DNA of 64,000 nucleotides from Pacificispira sp033344895 (GCA_965229685.1 OZ245920.1:4464001-4528000), one strand, 5' to 3'. Shown: positions 17,575 through 27,137, counted from the first letter of the stretch. Numbers and translations: made by a program. Notes: generated from the sequence alone by a model not told the origin.

Positions 17575-18123
17575 TCACTCGTCGTCGCTGATTTCGAACA
17601 CGATGCCCTCTGTCGGCCCGCCTTTCCGATCGCCGGCGCGGCCCCGGCGGTCCTCCATGCCTTCCGGCAGGGTGATCTGTTTCCGGCGCCGGTCGGGTCC
17701 GTGATAGGTCCGCGTGTCGATGAAGGCACGTGGCCGCTCGATGACCGACTGCAGGCGTGCGTACATGGCGCTCGCGGAGACCGGTTTCGCAAGATACTCG
17801 TTCACCCCGGAATCGCGCGCCTGTTCGACCCGGCGGCGTTCGGTATGCCCCGTCAGCATGATGATGGGGACGGTGCGGACGATCTTGTTCTTCAGGATCC
17901 GGATGTTGCGGGCAAAGGCCAGGCCGTCCATCGGTTCCATCATCCAGTCCGCGATGACGATGTCCGGTCTGCTTTCAGTGATTTCCCGAAGGGCGTCCTG
18001 CGCATTGTTGAACTCCTCGATACGGCCGACTTCGAAGGCCTGCAGGAGCTGCTTGATCAGATTCCGCATCGCCAGATCGTCTTCGACCAGCATGATTTTC
18101 AGTTGGCTCAGGTCGATCGGCAT
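17575..18123 (-). CDS. Single-domain response regulator with charged C-terminal tail
   Basis: Residues 1 to about 125 are a CheY-like receiver: VEDD acidic pair, phosphoacceptor Asp-59 (IVIADWMMEPMDG), switch Thr in IIMLTGHTE, and Lys in EYLAKPVSAS. The tail (YHGPDRRRKQ and EDRRGRAGDRKGG) has no DNA-binding domain and resembles the linker of the receiver-HPt protein at 6263-7453. It likely acts through protein contacts. The kinase is not nearby. A decayed copy of its 3' end lies at 16543-16625. Confidence 0.85.
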   Translation of the reverse strand: MPIDLSQLKIMLVEDDLAMRNLIKQLLQAFEVGRIEEFNNAQDALREITESRPDIVIADWMMEPMDGLAFARNIRILKNKIVRTVPIIMLTGHTERRRVEQARDSGVNEYLAKPVSASAMYARLQSVIERPRAFIDTRTYHGPDRRRKQITLPEGMEDRRGRAGDRKGGPTEGIVFEISDDE

Positions 18124-18309
18124 TCCTGTCGCGGCTCCGGTTTCCGTGATTCGCCCTCAGCACGAACATTGCCAAGAGTTTCGTCGCTTGCCAATTGTGC
18201 TGCTCCTGAGCGGCTGAAAACGGCCTGCGGGATTGCCCGTCCGCCGGTCAGCGGTTAAGTAGCGGGCCGAAGGAAAATTGCGGACAGCCCCCGGGAAAGG
18301 ACCAAATTC

Positions 18310-19305
18310 ATGACGGAAACGCGGTATGATGTTGTCGGAATCGGCAATGCGCTGGTTGATGTGCTGGTCGAGGTCGATGACGATGCGATCGCCGCGGCAG
18401 GAATGGCGAAGGGCGGCATGACCCTGGTCGAACGGGACCAGTCCGATGCTCTCTACGATACGCTGCCGCCCGGAATCGAACGATCCGGCGGGTCCTGCGG
18501 CAATACCATGGCCGGACTGTCGGCGCTGGGCGGCAAGGGCGCCTATATCGGCAAGGTCCGCGACGACCAGTTCGGCGACGTCTTCCGTCATGACATGAAG
18601 GCCATCGGGGTCGACTTCGTCGCGGCGCCGGCGGTCGAAGGGCCCGGTACCGGAAAATGCCTGGTGATGGTCACTCCGGACGCTCAGCGTACCATGGTGA
18701 CCTATCTCGGGACGGCGTCCGATTTCACTGCCACGGATGTGACCGCTGACACCATCGCAGCCGGCAAGGTGGTGTATCTGGAAGGCTATCTTTTCGACCG
18801 CGATGCTGCGAAAGAGGCCTTCGCCGCCGCGGCGGATGCCGCCCATGCGGCCGGCCGGGAAGTCGCGCTGACCCTCAGCGACAGCTTCTGCGTCGACCGG
18901 CATCGCGATGCCTTCCTGACGCTGGTGAAAAACCACGTCGACATCCTGTTCGCCAATGAGGACGAAATCGTCTCGCTGTATCAGGCTGAGAATTTCGACG
19001 ACGCCCTGCAGCACGCCCGGCGGGATTGCCGCATCGCCTGTCTGACCCGTTCCGAGAAGGGATCCGTCGTGATTTCACGGGACGAAGTGCATGTCGTCGA
19101 TGCCGAACCGGTGCAGAAGGTGGTCGATACGACCGGCGCCGGCGATCAATACGCGGCGGGCTTCCTCTACGGGTATACGCAGGGGCACAGCCTCGCCGAT
19201 TCCGCACGGATTGGCGGCATCATGGCTGCGGAGGTGATTTCGCATTACGGCGCACGGCCGGAAGTAGACGTTGCCGCGCTCGTCCGCGACAAGCTCGGCG
19301 TCTGA
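18310..19305 (+). CDS. PfkB-family carbohydrate kinase, adenosine kinase-like
   Basis: The 331-residue protein opens with VVGIGNALVDVLVEV and contains GGSCGNTMAGLSALGGKGAY, matching the PfkB signature 1. The C-terminal DTTGAGDQYAAGFLYG holds the catalytic Asp and anion hole. It belongs to the adenosine-kinase-like group (cd01168) common in alphaproteobacteria, which phosphorylates adenosine or a related nucleoside to the 5'-monophosphate. An AEC transporter gene follows after 12 bp, so the two may form an operon. Substrate assignment is by family. Confidence 0.88.
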   Translation: MTETRYDVVGIGNALVDVLVEVDDDAIAAAGMAKGGMTLVERDQSDALYDTLPPGIERSGGSCGNTMAGLSALGGKGAYIGKVRDDQFGDVFRHDMKAIGVDFVAAPAVEGPGTGKCLVMVTPDAQRTMVTYLGTASDFTATDVTADTIAAGKVVYLEGYLFDRDAAKEAFAAAADAAHAAGREVALTLSDSFCVDRHRDAFLTLVKNHVDILFANEDEIVSLYQAENFDDALQHARRDCRIACLTRSEKGSVVISRDEVHVVDAEPVQKVVDTTGAGDQYAAGFLYGYTQGHSLADSARIGGIMAAEVISHYGARPEVDVAALVRDKLGV

Positions 19306-19317
19306 CCCGGCCCGGCA

Positions 19318-20193
19318 ATGCTCGCTGATCTGTTCGCGGTCCTTGCCCCCGTCTTCGTGACGGCCGGCATCGGGTTTGCCTGGATCAAGGCCGGGCGAAC
19401 ACTGGATACCAATCAGTTCACGCCGATCATCGTCTTTGTCGGCAGCCCCTGCCTCGTCTTTTCGACGCTGATGGAATCCGGCGTCGATATCGCGTTGCTG
19501 GGCCAGATCGCCGGTATTGCGATTCTGGCTCACGCGGCCGCAATGGCGATGGGGTTTGTGGTGCTGAAGGCGGGACGTTACCCCGTTCGCGCCTTTCTGC
19601 CGTCGCTCATGCTGCCCAATACGGGCAATATGGGGTTGCCGCTCTGCCTGTTTGCCTTCGGCGATATCGGGCTGGCCTTGGGCATTGCCTATTTCACGAT
19701 CTCGGCCCTGCTGCAGTTCACGGTGGGAATTTCGATCGCGGCGGGCGGCATGTCGGTCAAGCGGGCCTTGTCGTCGCCGCATATCTACGTCGTCTCCTTG
19801 GCGATCCTGCTGCTTTGGACGGATACCACCCTGCCGGAATGGGTATCGAACACGGTCCAGTTGATTGGGCAGTTCACCATTCCCCTGATGCTGCTGTTCC
19901 TCGGCGTCTCGCTGGCCCGTCTTACGGTGCAGGGGGTCGGGCGGGCCGTCATCCTGTCCTGTGTCCGGATCGGCGGGGGCCTGTCGGTCGGGATCCTGCT
20001 GGTCTGGGCTTTCGGCCTCACCGGCCCGGCGGCGGGTGTGGTTCTGATCCAGTCGGCGATGCCGGTCGCGGTGTTCAACTATCTCTTCGCACAGTATTAC
20101 GACAACAGCCCTGCCGAAGTTGCCGGCCTGGTCGTCGTTTCCACCGCGATCAGTTTCGCGACGCTGCCCTTCCTGCTGGCCTTCGTGCTCTAG
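19318..20193 (+). CDS. AEC family (auxin efflux carrier-like) transporter
   Basis: This 291-residue integral membrane protein has about ten spans arranged as two five-helix halves. NTGNMGLPLCLFAFG in the middle and the second-half segment QSAMPVAVFNYLFAQYY match the crossover regions of AEC/BASS-type carriers. Bacterial members transport organic acids such as malonate or malate, but the substrate here is unknown. The stop codon overlaps the stop of the convergent methyltransferase by four bases. Confidence 0.85.
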   Translation: MLADLFAVLAPVFVTAGIGFAWIKAGRTLDTNQFTPIIVFVGSPCLVFSTLMESGVDIALLGQIAGIAILAHAAAMAMGFVVLKAGRYPVRAFLPSLMLPNTGNMGLPLCLFAFGDIGLALGIAYFTISALLQFTVGISIAAGGMSVKRALSSPHIYVVSLAILLLWTDTTLPEWVSNTVQLIGQFTIPLMLLFLGVSLARLTVQGVGRAVILSCVRIGGGLSVGILLVWAFGLTGPAAGVVLIQSAMPVAVFNYLFAQYYDNSPAEVAGLVVVSTAISFATLPFLLAFVL

Positions 20194-21503
20194 GCGTCGC
20201 GGCTCAGCACCGCGACAGCTTCGACATGGCCGGACCAGGTGAACTGGTCGACCGGCACGGCGTTGGTCAGGGTATATCCGCCGTCGACCAGGCTGCGCAG
20301 GTCGCGGGCCAGCGTGGCGGGGTTGCAGGAAACGGCGACAATTGTCGCAACGTCGCTGGCGGCCAGCATTTCCGCCTGCGGCGCGGCCCCGGCGCGAGGC
20401 GGGTCGAAGACGACAGCCTGAAAGCGGTTCAGTTCGGCGGCGCTCAGGGGATTGCGCGCCAAATCACGGCATTCGGCCTGCAGGCGCAATCCGGCGGCGC
20501 CGCGCCGCAACGCCGCGACGGCGGGTTCCGACCCTTCGACGGCGACGACATTGGCACCGCGCCTGGACAGAGGGATCGAGAAACTGCCGCAGCCGGCATA
20601 CAGATCGGCGACGCTGTCCGCCCCTTCCGGGACACCCGACAGCACCAGATCGGTCAGGATGTCCTGACCCTCGCGGCTGGGCTGCAGAAAACCGCCGATC
20701 GGCAGGTCCACCGGCACGCCCGCGAAGACGGTGCGCGGCGTCCTGCGTGCGGCCAGCGGCTCGGCAATGCCTTCGGTTTCCCAGCCGATCCGGGCGATGT
20801 CATGAAGCTCTGCGAATTCCACGAGCGTCTGGCGTTCGTCCAGGGACGGGTCGCCGCCGGCGGCGGGCACCAGCAGGATTTCGATACCGGTGTCGCTGAG
20901 CGTGAGCTGAAGATCCGCGCCGCGGCCGAGGGAGCCGAGTCCGCCGACCAGATCCCGCAAGGCCGGCAGCAGGCCGGTCAGTTCCGGCCGCGCCACGGGA
21001 CATTCCTGGACATCGATCACCTTGCTGCTGGCCCGTTCGTTGAAGCCCAGCACGGTCCGGCCGGAGAGCCGCAACGCCGTCAGCCGAAGGCGCCGACGGG
21101 CACCGGGCGGGACCGTCCGCGTCGGTTCGACGCAATCGACGGGCAGATTCTTGCGCGCCAGTGCCTCGACCAGCTGGTCCCGTTTCAGATCGGCAATCAG
21201 CGCATCCGACGCATGCTGTAATGTACAGCCGCCGCAATGGGCGGCGTGGCGGCAGACCGGCTCTACCCGGCCGGGCCCGGCCTGCAGCAGCGCCTTCAGG
21301 GTGGCGGCGCGGCCGTCCCCTCTCGACGGGCCGGGGATGGCTTCCACCCGATCGCCGGGAACGGTTCCCGGGACATAGATCGGCCCGTCCGGTCCGGCCG
21401 CGATACCGTCGCCGCGGGCGCCGATCCGGTCGATGGTCAGTTCAATCGGGTCGGCCGGGCGAGGCGGGGCGGACCGGGATTTGCGGCGGTGTCGGTGGCG
21501 CAA
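20190..21503 (-). CDS. RNA (uracil-5)-methyltransferase, TrmA/RlmD family
   Basis: The 437-residue enzyme begins with a TRAM-type segment (IDRIGARGDGIAAGPDGPIY) and has iron-sulfur cysteines in CRHAAHCGGCTLQHA and VQECPVA. The SAM-binding motif is VADLYAGCGSFSIPL, followed by VVFDPPRAGA and the catalytic nucleophile region VSCNPATLARDL. It methylates uridine at C5 in 23S rRNA or tRNA; which one cannot be decided. It is convergent with the AEC gene. Confidence 0.88.
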   Translation of the reverse strand: MRHRHRRKSRSAPPRPADPIELTIDRIGARGDGIAAGPDGPIYVPGTVPGDRVEAIPGPSRGDGRAATLKALLQAGPGRVEPVCRHAAHCGGCTLQHASDALIADLKRDQLVEALARKNLPVDCVEPTRTVPPGARRRLRLTALRLSGRTVLGFNERASSKVIDVQECPVARPELTGLLPALRDLVGGLGSLGRGADLQLTLSDTGIEILLVPAAGGDPSLDERQTLVEFAELHDIARIGWETEGIAEPLAARRTPRTVFAGVPVDLPIGGFLQPSREGQDILTDLVLSGVPEGADSVADLYAGCGSFSIPLSRRGANVVAVEGSEPAVAALRRGAAGLRLQAECRDLARNPLSAAELNRFQAVVFDPPRAGAAPQAEMLAASDVATIVAVSCNPATLARDLRSLVDGGYTLTNAVPVDQFTWSGHVEAVAVLSRDA

Positions 21504-21563
21504 GGTGAACTCCTGCCCTCGGCAAGGGCGACTTTTCTTGTGTTCTCAGAGATTCGGCGACCA

Positions 21564-21577
21564 TAGTTGGCCAACTA
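21564..21577. promoter_or_regulatory. 14-bp palindrome upstream of motA
   Basis: TAGTTGG-CCAACTA is a perfect inverted repeat lying 102 bp before the motA start, in the 176-bp region between the divergent methyltransferase and motA genes. It could be an operator. No matching regulator is evident. Confidence 0.25.
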
Positions 21578-21679
21578 GTTGCGGTCGACATCGAACGAAT
21601 CGCGCATACTGTCGCACATTTGCTTGGGCGTGGCAGCCCGGATATCAGGCTGAGTTCACGGGGGAGTCAGTCACAGCCT

Positions 21680-22468
21680 ATGTCTATCAATACCTTATTC
21701 GCTTTTATCCTGGCCTTCGGCCTGTTCGTATTTGCGGTGGTATCCTCCACCGACAATTACTTCATCTTTGTCGACGTGTTCAGCGCGGTCATGGTCATTG
21801 GTGGAACGCTGGCCGCGACCTTTCTGGGCCAGGAATACCGCTATGTCATGCTGTCCCTGCGGGCGATCTTCAGCATGTTCGCGGTGCATCGTGCCGGACG
21901 AAACATCCTCAATCAGGAAGTCGGCCGCATCATTCAGTGGGGCTATCTGGCGCAGCAGAAGGGTCTGATCGGCCTGGAACAGGAAATGGGCAAGATCGAG
22001 GCTGACGATTTCCTCAGTTTCGGCGTCGAGAACCTGCTGAGCGGCTATACCGGCGAGGAACTGCGCGAATCCATGGAGATCGCAGCGGAGAAGACCTTCG
22101 AGCGCAACATGGTGCCGGCCAATATCCTGAAAGCCATGGGCGCGACGGCGCCCGCCTTCGGCATGATCGGAACCCTGGTCGGTCTGATCATCATGCTGTC
22201 CAATCTCAGTGAAGATCCCAAGTCGCTGGGGACCGGCCTGGCCGTGGCGCTGAACACTACGCTCTACGGCGTGCTGTTCGCCCGGTTGATCCTGATTCCG
22301 GCCTCTACGAAGCTTACGCAGCGGCAGCAGATACAGCGCTTTCGTCACGAATTGATCACGGAAGGGCTGGTCATGCTCGCGGAACGCCGCTCACCTCGGT
22401 ATATTGCGGATCGAATGAACAGTTTCCTGGACCCCAATATCCGCTTCGACATCGACAAGCAGTCCTAG
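21680..22468 (+). CDS. motA: Flagellar motor stator protein MotA
   Basis: This MotA/TolQ/ExbB-family protein of about 262 residues has four membrane spans. The first lies at residues 2-20 and the second around VFSAVMVIGGTLAATFLG; the last two are in GMIGTLVGLIIMLSNL and ALNTTLYGVLFARLIL. The cytoplasmic loop contains the charged and Pro features that contact FliG. With MotB it forms the ion channel that drives the flagellar rotor. The ATG at 21680 follows a GGGGGAG ribosome-binding site. MotB follows 26 bp later. Confidence 0.93.
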   Translation: MSINTLFAFILAFGLFVFAVVSSTDNYFIFVDVFSAVMVIGGTLAATFLGQEYRYVMLSLRAIFSMFAVHRAGRNILNQEVGRIIQWGYLAQQKGLIGLEQEMGKIEADDFLSFGVENLLSGYTGEELRESMEIAAEKTFERNMVPANILKAMGATAPAFGMIGTLVGLIIMLSNLSEDPKSLGTGLAVALNTTLYGVLFARLILIPASTKLTQRQQIQRFRHELITEGLVMLAERRSPRYIADRMNSFLDPNIRFDIDKQS

Positions 22469-22494
22469 GTTGCGGCGGTACGGGGAGCGAGACG

Positions 22495-23175
22495 ATGGCG
22501 AGACGACGCAGATCCAGCCCCGCGGCTTCCGATGATGAAGGCGAAGACTGGATGGTGACCTACGCGGACGCCATCACCCTGCTGATGGCGTTCTTTGTCA
22601 TGCTTGTCTCTTTCTCGAAAATCGAACTGCCGGTTTTCGAACAGGTTCAGGCCGGGATTGCCGAAAAGATCGGCGGGACGACGGACAAGGACACGCCGAT
22701 CTTCTCGCTGGAAGCCAAGATGAACTCCGTCATGTCCGAGGCCAGTACGTTCCCGCCGGACGCGGTGAATGTCGGCTTTGACGACGAGGGGTTGGTCATC
22801 GACTTCGCGGCCGGTTACTTCTTCGAACCCGGAACGACGGTTCTGACGCCGGGGGCGGTCGACGTTCTGGATGCCGTTCGGCGCGAACTGGAAGAGCCGC
22901 CCTATGACGTGTTCTTCGTCGATGTCGAAGGTCACACGTCGGACCTGCCGCCCGCCAACGGCAGTTTTCCGAGCAATTGGGAACTGTCCGCCGCCCAGGC
23001 GGCGCGGGTCGTCCGTGCCTTTATAGAGCTGGGGATGCAGCCGAAATGGCTCAACGCATCCGGATATGCGGATACCGAACCGAAAGTGCCGAACCGGGAC
23101 GTGGCGCAGCAGCCGATCCCGGCCAACCAGAAAAAGAATGAACGCATTACCCTGCGTCTCTATCCAAAGTTCTGA
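22495..23175 (+). CDS. motB: Flagellar motor stator protein MotB
   Basis: The 226-residue protein has a basic N-terminus, then WMVTYADAITLLMAFFVMLV, in which Asp-25 is the ion-carrying residue of the stator channel. The C-terminal OmpA/MotB domain (from about residue 95; VDVEGHTSDLP and NWELSAAQAARVVRAFIE) binds peptidoglycan. It anchors the stator next to the flagellar basal body. The pair stands apart from other flagellar genes in this window except fliN at 58072. Confidence 0.93.
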   Translation: MARRRRSSPAASDDEGEDWMVTYADAITLLMAFFVMLVSFSKIELPVFEQVQAGIAEKIGGTTDKDTPIFSLEAKMNSVMSEASTFPPDAVNVGFDDEGLVIDFAAGYFFEPGTTVLTPGAVDVLDAVRRELEEPPYDVFFVDVEGHTSDLPPANGSFPSNWELSAAQAARVVRAFIELGMQPKWLNASGYADTEPKVPNRDVAQQPIPANQKKNERITLRLYPKF

Positions 23176-23301
23176 ACTGACAGGAAGAATTTTGGTTAAA
23201 AAAATAGACAAATTTGGCTCAAATCGCTCTTATGCGATGAAGCGAATGAGGCTGGGGCGGCGGTGCGTGATTGAAGCCGGGGGCGGAAGAAAGGTTTAGG
23301 A

Positions 23302-24129
23302 ATGGCGTTCAAGGTTAAGTTCTGGGGCGTTCGTGGATCCATAGCATGTCCGTCGCCGCGCCATATCGGTTTCGGCGGCAATACAAGCTGCATCGAAGTC
23401 GCGGCCGGCGGGGAACGGATCATCTTCGATGCCGGCACCGGCATCCGCTCGCTCGGCCAGTGGATGCTGAAAAAGGACGTGAAACACGCCCATCTGATGC
23501 TGTCCCACACCCATTGGGATCATATCAATGGCTTCCCCTTCTTCACCCCGGCCTTCCTGCCGGACCGGTCTTTCGAGATCATGGCCGGCCATGTCGAGGC
23601 CGATCAGGGTGGCATCCGCAAGGTGTTGTCCGGCCAGATGGCGCAGCCCTTCTTCCCGGTGCCGCTCGAAGCGATGCGCGGATCCCTGACTTTCTCGGAT
23701 TTCAGCGCCGGTGATACCTTCAACCTGTCGGAAAATGTCCGCGTGCGAACGGCGCCGCTGAACCATCCGAACGGCGCGACCGGCTATCGCATCGAACATC
23801 GCGGAAAATCGGTGTGCTATGTCACCGATACCGAACTTGTCCCCGGCGAACCCGATCAGAACATTCTGGGCCTGATCGAGGGGGCGGATCTGGTGATCTA
23901 TGACAGCACCTATACCGAGGAGGAGTTCCCGGAAAAGGTGGGCTGGGGGCATTCGACCTGGGAGGAAGGCATCCGTCTGTGCCGCGCGGCCAATGTCCGG
24001 ATGCTGGCGATCTTCCATCACGATCCGACCCATGACGACGCCTTCATGGAGGCGCTGGAGCTTCAGGCACGCGAAGTCTGGTCCGGCGCCATCGTGGCGC
24101 GTGAGAACATGCGAATCAATCTGCTGTAG
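23302..24129 (+). CDS. MBL-fold metallohydrolase (TaR3/PhnP-like)
   Basis: The 275-residue protein begins FKVKFWGVRGSIACPSP and carries SHTHWDHINGFPFF, the HxHxDH zinc motif, with downstream ligands in APLNHPNGATGY, VTDTE and FHHDPTHDD. This branch of the beta-lactamase fold includes PhnP-like phosphodiesterases and cyclic-nucleotide phosphodiesterase relatives. The substrate is unknown. A 126-bp AT-rich gap with an A-tract precedes it, and a cyclase gene lies 3 kb downstream, which makes a phosphodiester substrate plausible (inference). Confidence 0.85.
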   Translation: MAFKVKFWGVRGSIACPSPRHIGFGGNTSCIEVAAGGERIIFDAGTGIRSLGQWMLKKDVKHAHLMLSHTHWDHINGFPFFTPAFLPDRSFEIMAGHVEADQGGIRKVLSGQMAQPFFPVPLEAMRGSLTFSDFSAGDTFNLSENVRVRTAPLNHPNGATGYRIEHRGKSVCYVTDTELVPGEPDQNILGLIEGADLVIYDSTYTEEEFPEKVGWGHSTWEEGIRLCRAANVRMLAIFHHDPTHDDAFMEALELQAREVWSGAIVARENMRINLL

Positions 24130-24322
24130 CCCCCCTGGTTCGGCGGGTATTTCCCTACCGCGACGCCCCTCATTCGGGAGTTTGGGGCAATTTTGCAACA
24201 AAAGGGCTCCCGGTCGCGGAATCCCGGCATTTATGCTTTGTCTGAAGCGCGACGCTTGATAGTTTTGCTATAGTTGCAGATCGGCGTATGTGTCGTCGGT
24301 GGGGAGTTACGGGGGAAGCTTT

Positions 24323-25846
24323 ATGGGCACTCGGTTTGTTCAAAAGGCGGTTGTCGGCGCGACGGGCGCCGCGCTGAGTGCATTCCTTCTGCTCCAGGGA
24401 GCCGGCGCACAGCAGGTGTCTCCCGAACAGGAAGTCGAGAAGGCCGAGACGCGTCAGGCGGATTTCGAATCCTCAATCCGCGCCGCGAGCGAGGCGAGCC
24501 GCGCCCTGGCGACCGAGGAATGCCCGCCGGTGTCCTTCGCCGATATCCTGTCTGACCCGGACAACATATCGCTGAACGTCTGCTATGCCCGATCCCAGAT
24601 CGATCGCGGGGATGTGCGCGGCGCAGCCGCCACGCTGGAACGTATTCTGCTGATCGCCCCGGACGCGCTGGATGTTCGGTACTATTATGCCCTGGCGCTG
24701 TATCGACTGGACAGCATCGACGAGGCGGAACGCGAATTCCGCGCGGTTGAGCGCGCCGAAGGCATCCCGACGGAAGTCCGGGCGCAGGTTCAGGATTACC
24801 TCGCGGAGATCGAGCGGCGTCGGCAGCGCACCAAGCATTCCGTGACGGTTGGTCTGGGGACCTATTACGATACCAACCGGAACTCGGCGCCACACTCCGG
24901 CGAACTGGAAGCGGCCGGCGTCCGCGCATCGATCAACAATACCGAGGATCGCCAGAAAGGCATGCTCGGGATCCTGACGATCATGAATTACGATTTCACG
25001 CATGATCCCGGGTTCCAGAACCAGCATGAAATCTTCGGCGGCGTCGATCTCTACGCCGACACCCTGACGGAACAGAGCCGCCTGGACGTTCACGCGGCGA
25101 CCTTCGATCTGGGTATGCGCCTGCGGTTCCCGACCTTGACCTTCTCGCCCCGTGTATTCGTGCGCACCATGCGGCTGGACTGGGCGAAATTCTATCAGTC
25201 GGAGGGCCTCGAACTTCGGGTCGATCACAAGCACCGGCTTGTCGGCCTCGAGGAACTGCCGCGGCTGGACACTTTTGCGTCCTTCACCATCCAGGATGAG
25301 GATTACCACAATACCCCGAATTTCGGCACACTGACCCTTCGGTCCGGAAACAAGTACACGACCATGGCCGGGGCGGGGATGCGGGTTGATCCCGACCACT
25401 ATCTGCGCCTGACCGGAACGGCCGAGTTCAAGTCCGCCGCGCCGGACCAGACGAATGGCGGTGCGCGCATTTACTCCTATAAGGACTATCGCGCCGAGGC
25501 GAGCCACACCTGGCTCTTGGGCGGCGAGCATTATCTGCTCAGCAGCCTGATGATGGGGGTGCGCCAATACAAGGCGTCTGATGTGCTGGTCGTCGGCGGC
25601 GGCGGTGAAAGGCGCATCGAACGTCCGTTCCGTGCCCGCATGACCTACGGCATGCCGCTGGTCGATCTGATTGGCGATGACTATCTGCAGCGGTCGGTGA
25701 ACATCAACGATTCGATCCAGGACTTCCTGAACGGCACGAATATCGCGTTCTCGGGTGAGTACAAATTCGTGCGTTCGAACATCACGAACTTTCAGTATGA
25801 CAGCAGGCGCGTCTCGGTCTTGCTGACCCGAAAGCTGGATTTCTGA
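24323..25846 (+). CDS. TPR/outer-membrane beta-barrel protein (Slam-like architecture)
   Basis: The ATG at 24323 follows a GGGGGAAG ribosome-binding site and gives a Sec signal peptide ending GAGA. Residues about 60-170 contain TPR-like helices (LDVRYYYALALYRLDSIDEA). From VTVGLGTYYDTNRNS to the C-terminal LLTRKLDF it is built of alternating strands like an outer-membrane barrel, ending in Phe. The layout (periplasmic TPR plus C-terminal barrel) is that of surface-lipoprotein assembly modulators, but sequence alone does not prove that role. It starts a run with FecR and CHASE2-cyclase genes, which are often found together. Confidence 0.7.
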   Translation: MGTRFVQKAVVGATGAALSAFLLLQGAGAQQVSPEQEVEKAETRQADFESSIRAASEASRALATEECPPVSFADILSDPDNISLNVCYARSQIDRGDVRGAAATLERILLIAPDALDVRYYYALALYRLDSIDEAEREFRAVERAEGIPTEVRAQVQDYLAEIERRRQRTKHSVTVGLGTYYDTNRNSAPHSGELEAAGVRASINNTEDRQKGMLGILTIMNYDFTHDPGFQNQHEIFGGVDLYADTLTEQSRLDVHAATFDLGMRLRFPTLTFSPRVFVRTMRLDWAKFYQSEGLELRVDHKHRLVGLEELPRLDTFASFTIQDEDYHNTPNFGTLTLRSGNKYTTMAGAGMRVDPDHYLRLTGTAEFKSAAPDQTNGGARIYSYKDYRAEASHTWLLGGEHYLLSSLMMGVRQYKASDVLVVGGGGERRIERPFRARMTYGMPLVDLIGDDYLQRSVNINDSIQDFLNGTNIAFSGEYKFVRSNITNFQYDSRRVSVLLTRKLDF

Positions 25847-25880
25847 ATTTGGCCGAACGGGCCATCGGCGGGAGGACATC

Positions 25881-27137
25881 ATGAACCGCATTGCCAAGTC
25901 CCTGATCACCGCGTTGCTCGGTTCGACCCTTTGTTCCGGACTTGCCGCGGCGCAGGACGCTGCTCAGGCTGGGGTCTCGGCTGCGGTGCGCGGCCAGGTC
26001 GAACTGGCGCGGTCGAACGCGGTCGGGCGGCAAATCGTCAGCGCCGAGCCGATCTTTCTCCAGGATCAGATTTCGTCCGGGGTTGATTCCGGCATGCAGA
26101 TCCTGCTGCTGGATGAAACGGTATTCACGATCGGCCCGGAAAGCGAGATGACCATCGACGAGTTCGTCTATGATCCGGCAACCGGCGAGGGGTCGTTGGC
26201 CGCGTCGATGGGCAAGGGCGTCATGCGGTTCGTCACGGGCAACATCTCCGACGGCACGCCGGAGAACATGACCATCAAACTGCCCGTCGGCACGATCGGG
26301 ATTCGTGGCACGATCGGCGTCGCGGCGGTGTTGAGCCCGGATCAGGCACAACAACAGTTTCCCGGGCAGGCCCCGCAATTGAACGCCGGTCCGGGGCAGC
26401 CCGTGATCTTTGCTGCGCTTGCCGGTCCGGGGCCGCTGACCCAGACCAATTCGAATACAGGCTCGTTCAATTTCAGCTCTCCGGACGGCAGTGTCGATCT
26501 GAACCGCCCGGGCGGTGCCGTCCTGGCGACTCCCGGACAGCCGCCGGTCTTCTTCATCGCGCCTCCTGGGGCCATCCAGCAGGTCTCCGCATCCCTTGGC
26601 GGGCGCGGACAGCAACAGCAAGGATCACAGCAACAGGGGTCACAGCAACAGGGCGGCGACAGTCAGTCCACTCAGTTGAGCAATGCCAACGAGAATTCTG
26701 GCGCCGGGAAAGACGTTGTGCTGGTTCAATTGGAGAGCAATGCCCCGTCGACGCCGCTGCCGGCCCCGGAAAGCCCGTCATCCGAATCGACAACGTTCAG
26801 CGATCTCGCCGGGATATTCGGCAGCAGCGGATCGGCATCCGCCAGCGTACCGTTGAGCGGGATGGCCTCGGCGCCCAATGCGACGGCGTCCGTTTCGATC
26901 AGTTTCAGTGCCCGGCATATGAGTTTGAGCGGCAGCAACATGCCCGGTGGTTCCTTCAGCACGATCAGCGGACAGGAAGCCCAGTTGAACGATTCTTCGA
27001 CAGGCGCGTCGTTCTCTGACAGCCAACTGAACTGTACCAATTGCAGCGGGACTGTCGCGTTCACCGGCGGTACGGGTATCAATGTCTCCGTGACAGAAGG
27101 CGGTCAAACCGGGTCGGGGAGCGGCAATCTGAACTGA
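25881..27137 (+). CDS. FecR-domain periplasmic protein with Gln-rich linker
   Basis: The 418-residue protein has a signal peptide ending LAAAQ and a FecR domain at about residues 35-160: ILLLDETVFTIGPESEMTID, then GKGVMRFVTGNISDG and LPVGTIGIRGTIGVA. A linker rich in Pro and Gln (GQQQQGSQQQGSQQQGG) leads to a Ser/Gly-rich C-terminal region with strand character. There is no N-terminal anti-sigma domain, so it is not a classical FecR regulator. The TPR/barrel gene lies 34 bp upstream and the cyclase gene 52 bp downstream. It probably acts in the periplasm or at the surface with its neighbours. Confidence 0.8.
   Translation: MNRIAKSLITALLGSTLCSGLAAAQDAAQAGVSAAVRGQVELARSNAVGRQIVSAEPIFLQDQISSGVDSGMQILLLDETVFTIGPESEMTIDEFVYDPATGEGSLAASMGKGVMRFVTGNISDGTPENMTIKLPVGTIGIRGTIGVAAVLSPDQAQQQFPGQAPQLNAGPGQPVIFAALAGPGPLTQTNSNTGSFNFSSPDGSVDLNRPGGAVLATPGQPPVFFIAPPGAIQQVSASLGGRGQQQQGSQQQGSQQQGGDSQSTQLSNANENSGAGKDVVLVQLESNAPSTPLPAPESPSSESTTFSDLAGIFGSSGSASASVPLSGMASAPNATASVSISFSARHMSLSGSNMPGGSFSTISGQEAQLNDSSTGASFSDSQLNCTNCSGTVAFTGGTGINVSVTEGGQTGSGSGNLN
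26607..26651 (+). repeat. Three imperfect 15-bp tandem repeats in the FecR gene
   Basis: Units at 26607-26621, 26622-26636 and 26637-26651 share CAGCAACAG and encode GQQQQ, GSQQQ, GSQQQ. As multiples of three they can expand or contract by slippage without changing the frame. Confidence 0.75.
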
